From Chloroflexota bacterium (lineage in GTDB: Bacteria > Chloroflexota > Limnocylindria > Limnocylindrales > CSP1-4): a stretch of DNA of 8,740 nucleotides. The notes beneath the pieces are model-generated. The model was not told where the DNA came from. It saw only the letters and a list, made by a program, of their open reading frames with translations, and searched no databases. Location: contig JACDAH010000526.1 of the NCBI GenBank assembly GCA_013695505.1, positions 1 to 8,740 of the forward strand. Direction: 5' to 3'. Of this stretch, positions 1 through 6,900 are shown one piece after another (position 1 is the stretch's first letter; every line of letters begins with the position of its first letter). The translations under genes were made by a program, and so were the position numbers.

Positions 1-2
1 CC

Positions 3-2570
3 TCAGCCCGGCCGACTGGCCGGAGCCGCGTCACGACAATCATCGTCGCCGCCCTCAGCGCATTCCTGGTGGGGAGTCTGCTCCTGGCGGGAGCCGCGGT
101 CGTCGGCACGGTCGCCGCCGTCACGGCCCTGTCGCAGGGCCTCCCCGACCCGACCAATCTCGGCGCCCTGACCTTCGCCCAGCCGACCGTCGTCTACGAC
201 CGGACGGGCAAGGTCCAGCTCGGGCGGTTCCAGCGCGAGCAGCGCCGCGTCGTCGCGTTCGACGAAGTCCCCAAGCTGGTCCTCGACGCGACCACCACGG
301 CCGAGGACCGGACATTCTGGGACAACAGCGGCTTCGATCCGGTCGCCATCTTGTCGGCCCTCGCCGACAACGCGTCGGGGACGAGCGATCGTGGCGCGTC
401 GACGATCACCCAGCAGCTCGTCCGCGCCCGGCTCCTGCCCGAGGATGTCATCGCGCCCGGTGCGAACCGCTACCTGCGCAAGGCGAAGGAGCTGATCCAG
501 TCCGCCCGCCTGACCGAGGCGTTCCCGGGCGAGACGGGCAAGCAGAAGGTCGTCACGGCGTACCTGAATGAGATCTTCTACGGCCACGACGCCTACGGGA
601 TCGCGGCGGCCGCCCGGATCTACTTCGGGGTGGGCGACCTCTCGAAGCTGACGATCGCCCAAGCCGCGCTCCTCGCCGGCCTGCCGAAGTCACCTTCGAC
701 GTTCGACCCCTACCGCTACGCCCAGAAGGACAAGAGCGGTCGCCTGGTCGTCCCGGCAAGCGCTCCGCCGGTCGTTCGCCGCGACTACATCCTCAACAAC
801 CTCGCGACGTCCCGCTGGAGCCACCCGACGACCGCCGAGCTCGACGCGGCGCTGGCCGAGCCGGTCGTCCTTCACGGCGACGTGCCGCTGTCCTACCGCG
901 CGCCGCACTTCACGTGGCAGATCCGCCGCCAGCTCCAGACGATTCTCGGTCCCGACGCGTCGATCGAGGCCGGCGGCTACACCGTGATCACGACCCTCGA
1001 CTGGAAGGCCGAGCAGCTCGCCGAGAAGTGGCTGTCGGCCGCTGCGATCGCCCCGAACCTCAAGCTGAAGGCGTCGTCGGCGCTGCTCCGGAGCCTCAAG
1101 ATCGGTGCCGGCGACCGGCGCTGGATCAATGCCCTCCGGGGCAAGGACCTCCACAACGGGGCATTGGTCGCGATCGACTACCGGACCGGCGACGTCCTCG
1201 CCTATGCCGGCAGCGCGGGCTACTACCGGGACAGGCTCGCCAGCCGCAAGTTCGAGCCGAAGTACGACGCCGCCGGCGACGGCGCCCGCCAGCCCGGGTC
1301 TGCCTTCAAGCCGATCGTCTACGCGAGCGCCTTCGATACCCGCAAGCTGACACCGGGCAGCCTCCTCCTCGACGTGACGACCGCGTTCGCCCGGAGCTGG
1401 ACGCCGCGTGACGCCGATCAGCTCGAACGCGGCCCCGTCCTCGTCCGGAAGGCCCTCCAGTACTCGCTGAACGTGCCCGCGATCCGGGCCCTCGCTCGGG
1501 TCGGGAACGCAGCGGTCGCGACCCGGGCAGCGAAGTTCGGAATCCGCTTCACCGGCGGCACGAAAGGGTTCATGCAGTCCGGCCTGGCCGGCGCCATCGG
1601 CACGGTCGAGGTCCGCCCGATCGATCTCACTTCGGCCTTCGGGACCCTCGCGAACGGCGGCGTCCACGTCCCGACCCGGATGATTCTCGAGGTCCGCGAC
1701 GCGTCGGGCAAGGTGGTCTACAAGGCGCCCAAGCCGAAGGCCGTCCAGGCCGTGAGCCGCCCGGCCGCGTTCCTCATGACCGACATCCTCCAGGGCAACA
1801 CCGAGCCGCGCCAGAACCCGATCTGGTCGGCGGCCCTCGAGCTCCGCAACGGACCTCACGGCGAGCACCGCCCGGCGGCGGTCAAGACGGGCACGGCCAA
1901 CGACGCCCGCGACCTCGCGACATACGGATTTCTCGCCGCGCCGAAGGACCCGAAGGCGCCGGCGATCGCGGTCGGGATCTGGATGGGCAACAGCGATCAC
2001 TCCAACCCGAGATCTGCCAAGCCCGCAACCTCGCTGACCGCGGCCGCGCCGCTGTGGCGGGCGTTCGTCCGGGATCTGACGGCGCGCCAGCCGATCGCCC
2101 GGTTCCGGCCGCCGAAGGGCGTCGTCCAGGCCCGGATCGACGCCTGGACCGGCGGCGCCCCCGGGCCCTGGACGCGCGACACCGTGACCGAGTGGTTCAT
2201 CAGCGGCACCCAGCCGGGCGGAGCCCGCCAGGTTGACCAGCCCGGGCTGCTCTACACCCGGTCGTGCGGTGGCTGGCGGGTCGACCCGGTCAAGGCCGAG
2301 CTCGGTCCGCGGACGTGGGACGCCGATGTTGCCAACTGGCTGAGCCGAGCCCGGCGCGGGGTCGGGACCGTCGGGCCGTACGACTCACGGACGGCGTACT
2401 TCTGGGAGCGGTCCGGTTGGGGTGGGCCCCTCTTCGGGACGTGCGCGCCCAAGCCCAGGCCACCCGCGCCGCCGAAGCACGACCCGCCGGGCCACGCTGG
2501 TGGTGGCGGTGGCGGCGGTGGTCCGAAGCCGTCCCCGACGCCCGCCCCGCTCCCGACGCCCAAGCCGTGA
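3..2570 (+). CDS. Class A penicillin-binding protein (bifunctional transglycosylase/transpeptidase), 5'-truncated
   Basis: This enzyme polymerises lipid II into glycan strands and cross-links the stem peptides outside the membrane. The reading frame is open from base 3 and about 855 residues are visible. The GTG at 69 lies inside the hydrophobic anchor (about bases 36-135), so the true start is upstream of the window. The transglycosylase domain (PF00912) shows the catalytic Glu at 303 in EDRTFWDNSGFDP, GASTITQQ at 393-416, RKAKE at 477-491 and YLNEIFYG from 561. The transpeptidase domain (PF00905) shows the Ser-x-x-Lys motif with Ser at 1299 and Lys at 1308, SLN at 1464-1472 and KTGT at 1884-1895, so all three active-site motifs are intact. 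After about base 2105 there is an extension with two cysteines (2265, 2442), then a Pro/Gly/Lys-rich low-complexity tail from about 2445. The family call is secure; I do not assign ponA or mrcA specifically. Confidence 0.95.
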   Translation, partial: SARPTGRSRVTTIIVAALSAFLVGSLLLAGAAVVGTVAAVTALSQGLPDPTNLGALTFAQPTVVYDRTGKVQLGRFQREQRRVVAFDEVPKLVLDATTTAEDRTFWDNSGFDPVAILSALADNASGTSDRGASTITQQLVRARLLPEDVIAPGANRYLRKAKELIQSARLTEAFPGETGKQKVVTAYLNEIFYGHDAYGIAAAARIYFGVGDLSKLTIAQAALLAGLPKSPSTFDPYRYAQKDKSGRLVVPASAPPVVRRDYILNNLATSRWSHPTTAELDAALAEPVVLHGDVPLSYRAPHFTWQIRRQLQTILGPDASIEAGGYTVITTLDWKAEQLAEKWLSAAAIAPNLKLKASSALLRSLKIGAGDRRWINALRGKDLHNGALVAIDYRTGDVLAYAGSAGYYRDRLASRKFEPKYDAAGDGARQPGSAFKPIVYASAFDTRKLTPGSLLLDVTTAFARSWTPRDADQLERGPVLVRKALQYSLNVPAIRALARVGNAAVATRAAKFGIRFTGGTKGFMQSGLAGAIGTVEVRPIDLTSAFGTLANGGVHVPTRMILEVRDASGKVVYKAPKPKAVQAVSRPAAFLMTDILQGNTEPRQNPIWSAALELRNGPHGEHRPAAVKTGTANDARDLATYGFLAAPKDPKAPAIAVGIWMGNSDHSNPRSAKPATSLTAAAPLWRAFVRDLTARQPIARFRPPKGVVQARIDAWTGGAPGPWTRDTVTEWFISGTQPGGARQVDQPGLLYTRSCGGWRVDPVKAELGPRTWDADVANWLSRARRGVGTVGPYDSRTAYFWERSGWGGPLFGTCAPKPRPPAPPKHDPPGHAGGGGGGGGPKPSPTPAPLPTPKP
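2499..2522 (+). repeat. Run of eight glycine codons (GGT/GGC) in the PBP tail
   Basis: Eight consecutive Gly codons, all GGT or GGC, sit inside the Pro/Lys-rich tail of the penicillin-binding protein, between His-Ala and Pro-Lys-Pro. The surrounding residues (proline-, glycine- and lysine-rich, about 2445-2567) look disordered and are probably extracytoplasmic. Trinucleotide tracts of this kind can change length by slippage without breaking the frame. The downstream permease start lies 45 bases further on. Confidence 0.8.
2567..2570 (+). promoter_or_regulatory. GTGA stop/start overlap (translational coupling site)
   Basis: The GTG start of the permease (2567-2569) overlaps the TGA stop of the penicillin-binding protein (2568-2570). 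No purine-rich ribosome binding site is evident in the preceding 20 bases, which are C-rich. This is the classic four-base overlap associated with reinitiation by the terminating ribosome, implying that the two proteins are made from one transcript in linked amounts. Confidence 0.75.
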
Positions 2571-3727
2571 CGAACGTCGCACCGGATGGGATCGGGCCGT
2601 CGATCGCCCGTGGCGCCGGGCTCGCCATCGGCGTCGGCCTGGTCGTCGGGATCTCGCTCATCGCGATCGCGGCGATCAACGTCCTCGTCCTGGTGTTCGT
2701 GGCCGTCATCCTCGCCTCGGGCCTCCAGCCGTTCGTCGCCTGGATCCGGGGGCATCTGCGGATCGGGCGGGGCCCGACCATCCTGCTCGTTTACGGCGCG
2801 TTCCTGGCGGCGGTCGTCGGGATGGCGTTCGTGGTCCTGCCCGTAGCGTTCAATCAGTTCGGCCGAACGGTGGCGTCGCTTCCCCCATTTTTCGAGCGCG
2901 CCCGGGCCTGGGCCGAGACCGTCCGTCCGGCCGCCCTCGCCCAGAGCCTGACTGCGCTGATCGACACCGCGGCCACAACCCTCCATCCGCCCGACACGAC
3001 CCCTGCCCCCGGCCAGGTCGTGAGGATCGGCCTGACCGTCGCGGAAGCGCTGACCTCGGTGCTGACGTTGCTGACCGTCGTGTACTTCTGGCTGACCGAG
3101 CACGCGCGGCTGCAGCGGTACGCCCTCGCCTTTGTCGCCGAGGAACGTCGCACCCGCGCTCGCAACCTGTGGAACGCGGCCGAGACGCGGCTCGGGATGT
3201 GGGTCCGCGCCCAGCTGATCCTGATGGCGACGATCGGCATCGGGACGGGCATCGCCTATACCGTGCTCGGCGTCCCGGGCGCGCTCCTGCTTGGCCTGAT
3301 CGCGGCCCTGGCCGAGGCGATCCCCCTCGTGGGACCGCTCCTCGGCGCGATACCCGCGGTGCTCGTCGCTGCAACCATCTCGCCGCAGCTGGCGCTGGAG
3401 GTGGCCGGGGTGTACCTCGTCCTCCAGCTGATCGAGGGAAACGTTCTCGTCCCGATTGTCATGCGCAACACGATCGGCATCTCGCCGTTCCTCGTGATCC
3501 TGAGCGTCCTGATCGGCGGTGCCGCCGGCGGCTTCCTCGGAGCCCTGCTGGCCGTCCCGGTCGCGGCGACCGTCGAGACGCTCATCGAGGGACTCCAGGA
3601 CCGCGACGTGCCGGTCGCCCAGGACCCGAGCACCATCGACTCGACCGAAGACGCACCCGCCGTCGACGAGTCGAATCCACCCGACGCTCCCGATCGTGGC
3701 ATCGTTCCGGCTGGTCGGGGCGACTGA
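2567..3727 (+). CDS. AI-2E/PerM family multi-pass membrane permease
   Basis: I start this 386-residue protein at the GTG that overlaps the upstream stop codon as GTGA. An ATG at 2264 is in frame, but everything between 2264 and 2567 is Arg/Pro-rich shadow of the PBP gene. The family (PF01594) includes E. coli TqsA, YdiK and PerM and some proteins reported as Na+/H+ antiporters, so the substrate cannot be read from sequence. Visible features are a paired N-terminal helix region (about residues 14-55), a third helix (about 65-92), a hydrophilic stretch (about 95-145), a helix near 150-170, and a hydrophobic C-terminal half. The conserved block PLVGPLLGAIPA begins at residue 253 and IEGNVLVPIVM at residue 289, followed by ISPFLVILSVLIGG and GALLAVPVAA, all typical of the family. 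An acidic hydrophilic tail closes the protein. No clear Shine-Dalgarno precedes the start, so reinitiation after the PBP gene is the likely mode of translation. Confidence 0.9.
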   Translation: MTNVAPDGIGPSIARGAGLAIGVGLVVGISLIAIAAINVLVLVFVAVILASGLQPFVAWIRGHLRIGRGPTILLVYGAFLAAVVGMAFVVLPVAFNQFGRTVASLPPFFERARAWAETVRPAALAQSLTALIDTAATTLHPPDTTPAPGQVVRIGLTVAEALTSVLTLLTVVYFWLTEHARLQRYALAFVAEERRTRARNLWNAAETRLGMWVRAQLILMATIGIGTGIAYTVLGVPGALLLGLIAALAEAIPLVGPLLGAIPAVLVAATISPQLALEVAGVYLVLQLIEGNVLVPIVMRNTIGISPFLVILSVLIGGAAGGFLGALLAVPVAATVETLIEGLQDRDVPVAQDPSTIDSTEDAPAVDESNPPDAPDRGIVPAGRGD

Positions 3728-3782
3728 CCGGCGGACGGTCGCGTTCCGCACGCGTCATGCGGATGTCAGCCGGAGCCGCGAT

Positions 3783-3801
3783 CTGCAATGCGCCTGCAAT
3801 G
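3783..3801 (+). repeat. Tandem direct repeat CTGCAATG x2, 11-bp period
   Basis: CTGCAATG occurs at 3783-3790 and again at 3794-3801, one helical turn apart (start to start 11 bp), with a further TGCAAT core at 3903-3908. The repeats lie in the gap between the permease and the kinase. Direct repeats at one-turn spacing are typical of sites bound by OmpR/PhoB-type response regulators, but I do not recognise this specific motif. An in-frame ATG at 3788 is part of the first copy and is not my preferred kinase start. Confidence 0.45.
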
Positions 3802-3819
3802 GTTCCGAGCGTCGCCGCC

Positions 3820-3832
3820 GTCGCAGTGCGAC
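3820..3832. promoter_or_regulatory. Perfect 13-bp dyad GTCGCA-G-TGCGAC, possible operator
   Basis: Six-base arms around a single central G form a perfect inverted repeat in the gap upstream of the kinase. A one-base loop cannot form an RNA hairpin of this size, so any role would be as a DNA site for a dimeric protein. The motif does not match an operator I know, and a chance occurrence in GC-rich DNA is quite possible. Confidence 0.3.
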
Positions 3833-3872
3833 TGGGTGGCTGCGGTACTGGAACCGAAGGGCGTGTGCGGGG

Positions 3873-3903
3873 ACGCGCGCCCCCGATTGGGGGTTTCGCG
3901 CGT
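3873..3903 (+). promoter_or_regulatory. Strong hairpin in the kinase leader (12 bp, tetraloop GATT, TTT bulge)
   Basis: Bases 3873-3879 (ACGCGCG) pair with 3897-3903 (CGCGCGT), and 3880-3884 (CCCCC) pair with 3889-3893 (GGGGG). The loop is GATT (3885-3888) and the only interruption is a three-base TTT bulge at 3894-3896. All twelve pairs are Watson-Crick and eleven are G-C. The structure ends seven bases before the purine-rich stretch at 3910-3916 that would serve as ribosome binding site for a start at 3920. It could modulate translation initiation, stabilise a transcript end, or act in termination. It lacks the downstream T-tract of a standard intrinsic terminator. Confidence 0.55.
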
Positions 3904-3909
3904 GCAATC

Positions 3910-3916
3910 GAGGGGA
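3910..3916 (+). promoter_or_regulatory. Candidate ribosome binding site for the kinase (GAGGGGA)
   Basis: The purine stretch GAGGGGA has its GAGG core six bases before a GTG at 3920. It is the best Shine-Dalgarno match near any in-frame start in this region. The ATG at 3953 has GGAG directly abutting it with no spacer, and the ATG at 3788 has its nearest GGAG twelve bases upstream. This supports a GTG start at 3920, although 3953 remains possible. Confidence 0.5.
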
Positions 3917-3919
3917 TCG

Positions 3920-6900
3920 GTGCGCCAGGACGCGGTCGAGACGACGACGGAGATGCGGCTCGCGGACGACCGCGCATCGTCTCCTGGGATCGGCGTTCCG
4001 CGTGATCCTCACGAGTTCCCGAGCGCTTCGCCTCCGAACGGGACGGTCGCGTCGGCGCCGATCGGGCTGGACGCGATCCCGGACGACCTCCGGACGATCC
4101 TCGAGGGGATCGCGGCCGGCGTGACGGTCCAGGAGGAGCGGGGACGGCTGTTGTTCGTCAACGACGACGCGGCGCGCATGGCGGGCTTCTTGTCCCCGGC
4201 CGAGATGCTGGCGGCGACCCCGGGCGAGATCGTCGAGCGGTTCGAGCTCATCGGCGAGGACGGCGTGCCCTTCGATCAGACCCGATTGCCGGGACGACGG
4301 GTCCTCGCCGGAGAGGATCCGGACTCGGTCCTCGTCGGGTTTCGACCCCGCAACGAGCCGCACGAACGATGGTCGCTTCTCCAGGCTCGGGCAGCGACGC
4401 TCGGCGACGGACGTCGCGTGGCGATCAACACGTTCCACGACGTCACGTCCCGGGTCGAGACCGAGCGCCAGATCCGCGCGAGCGAGCGTCAGACCCTCGA
4501 GCTCGCCGAGGATCGCCGGCGCGCCGGCGAGATCGCCCGGATCCTCGCCGACGCCGCGCTCCGGCTCGAGGAGGCGCGCCACGTCAATGCGGTCGCGCAG
4601 GCGGCCGTCGACGCCATGATCCCCGCCGTCGCGGACTGGTCCGTCGTCGACCTGCTCCGACCGGACGGAGCACTTCGGCGGGTCGCCCGGGCCGCGCTCG
4701 ACCACGATCTCCAGGCCCGTCTCGAGCCGCTTTGGGTCCACGCGTCGGCGCCGGATCGGGAATCACCCAGCCGTCACGTCCTGACGTCGGGCGACCCGCT
4801 GGTCGTCCTCGACATGGAGCGGTCCTCGGCCGCCGAGCCGGTCGTCGATCGTGAGGACCACCGGATCGTCGACGCGATCGGGATTCGGAGCTTCATCATC
4901 CAGCCGATCGTCGCCCGTGGCAGTGTGGTCGGATCGATCGCGTTCGTCACCGTCCGCGAACGGACCTTCGACAGCGCCGGGGTCGCGGCGACGGCCGAGA
5001 TCGCGAATCGGGTCGGGCTCGCGATCGCGAACGTCGAGTCGTACCAGGCCGAGCAGCGCGCGCGGCGCGCCGCCGAACAGCTGGCCGACCGGATGGAGCG
5101 GCTCCAGGCGGTCACCCGCACCCTCGCCGACGCGACCGAGGTGGAGGACGTCGCCGCCATCGTTGCGGACGAGGCCCGCCGCGCGCTCGATGCGGACTCG
5201 GTCGTCCTCGGATTGCTCGACGACGCGACGGCCAGCTTGAACCTGCTCGTGCGCGATGGCCCCGTCGCGACAACCGGAGACGACGTTCGCTCGATGCCGG
5301 TCGCCGCGGCGGATCCGCTGGCGACCGCTGTCCGCGAGAACCGTCCGGTCTGGGTCGAAGGCGATGTCGCCGTCGACCGCGAAGCCCGTGTGTCCGCATG
5401 CGCCCTTCCGCTCGTCGCCGACCAGAAGCCGCTCGGCGGGATCGTGCTCGGCTTCCGCGGGCGCCGCACGTTCGCTCCCGAGGACCAGCGCCTGGTCCGT
5501 GCCTACGCGGACCTCGCCGCCGGCGCCATCGTTCGGCTACGCCTCGGAGGCGTCCGCCAGCACCTGCTCGCAGCCAACGAACTCGAGCGGTCCCGGCTCG
5601 AATCCGTTCTCCGCCAGATGCCGATCGGAGTCATGCTCGCGACGGCGCCCGAGGGCAGGTTCGTGTACGCGAATGAGGCCGCCCGGCGCCTGTGGCCGAC
5701 GCCGCTCGATGTCGGTGGCACGTCGGCCGGCGACGCGAATCGCGGATTCCGACCGGACGGAACCGAGTTGAAGCCCGAAGACTGGCCGCTCCGCCGGGCC
5801 ATGGCCGGCGAGACGGTCGAGAACGAGATCGTCGAGGTGGTCGGCGCAGGCGGGACGCGCCGGACGTTCGGCCTGAGCGCGGCCCCGATCCCTGGTCCGA
5901 CCGGCAGCATCGAGTCGGCCGTCCTGACCTACACCGACGTCACCGACCGGATCCGGGCGCAGGAGCGCGAGGGCTTCCTGGCCCGGGCGTCAGAGGTGCT
6001 CGCCTCGTCGCTCGACTACGAGAAGACCGTCCAGGCCGTAGCGGACCTTGCCGTGCCCGCGTTCGCCGACTGGTGCGTGGTCCAGCTTGCGAGCGAGGAG
6101 GGCGCTCCACGCCGCATCGCGGTCGCCCACCGCGATCCCGACAAGGTCGCTCTCGCGATCCGGGTCCAGGAGGAGTATCCGCCCGATCCCGAGGCCTCGA
6201 TCGGGGCGGCGGCCGTCCTGCGCACCGGCCGTTCGGAGTTCGTCGCCGACATTTCGCCAGAGATCATCGATGCCGCAGCCCGCGATGAGCATCACCGCGA
6301 GATGCTGCAGATGCTCCAGCTCCGGTCGTACGTCGCGGTGCCGCTGATCGCGGCCGGGCGGATCCTCGGCGTCCTGACCCTCGTGGGGAGCGAGTCGGGG
6401 CGGCACTTCGAGCCCGGCGACGTCGCCTTCGCGGAGGCGCTGGCGGCGCGCGCGGCGGCGGCGATCGACAACGCCCGCCTGTTCCGCGAGGGCGTCAGGT
6501 TCAAGCGCCTCCTCGACGCCACGGGCGACGCGATCCTGATGCTCGACCCACTCGACGGCCAGATCGCCTACGCCAACCGCGGGGCCGCCGAGCAGCTCGA
6601 GCGGTCCGTCGAGGACCTCATCGGATCGTCGATGGCCGACCATCTCGCCCCGTCGGGCGTGGCAATTCTCGATGTGGCGATGTTGGCTATGGCGAAGGCC
6701 ACGACCGACTCCCAGACGCTGACGCTCGATCTCCTCCGGCCGGGCGGCTCGACGCTTCCAGTCGAGGTCCGGCTCGAGTACGTCGCCACCGACGGCGCGC
6801 CGCCGCGCATCCTCGCGATCGCCCGCGACATCCGCGACCGGATCCTCGCCCAGGAGAGGCTCCGCCGGCTGGCGGCCGCCGAGCATTCCCGCGCCGCCGA

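Noticed and set aside
690..2000. 436-codon open frame on the - strand opposite the penicillin-binding protein
   Set aside because: It is Arg/Gly/Asp-rich low-complexity translation with no motif, lying opposite intact catalytic motifs on the + strand.
2264..2566. ATG at 2264 as the permease start
   Set aside because: It would add 101 Arg/Pro-rich residues overlapping the PBP gene. The GTG at 2567 gives a normal family length and begins just before the first helix.
3726..3749. Hairpins at the permease stop: GACCG/CGGTC (3726-3740) and GCGGA/TCCGC (3731-3749), potentially a pseudoknot or weak terminator
   Set aside because: The stems are only 5 bp, there is no T-run, and a pseudoknot would have no first loop, which is sterically unlikely. 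Stems of this size are common by chance in GC-rich DNA.
2252..3751. 499-codon open frame on the - strand opposite the permease
   Set aside because: Its translation is dominated by Arg, Asp, Gly and Gln with no recognisable family, and it is antisense to a clear membrane protein. Long shadow frames are expected at this GC content.
3728..3919. Sigma-70-type promoter for the kinase
   Set aside because: I found no convincing -35/-10 pair. The closest -10-like string (TACTGG near 3846) has no matching -35 at proper spacing.
2422..4005. 527-codon + strand open frame spanning the PBP tail, the permease and the gap
   Set aside because: It is an extremely Arg/Pro-rich out-of-frame translation overlapping three better supported elements.
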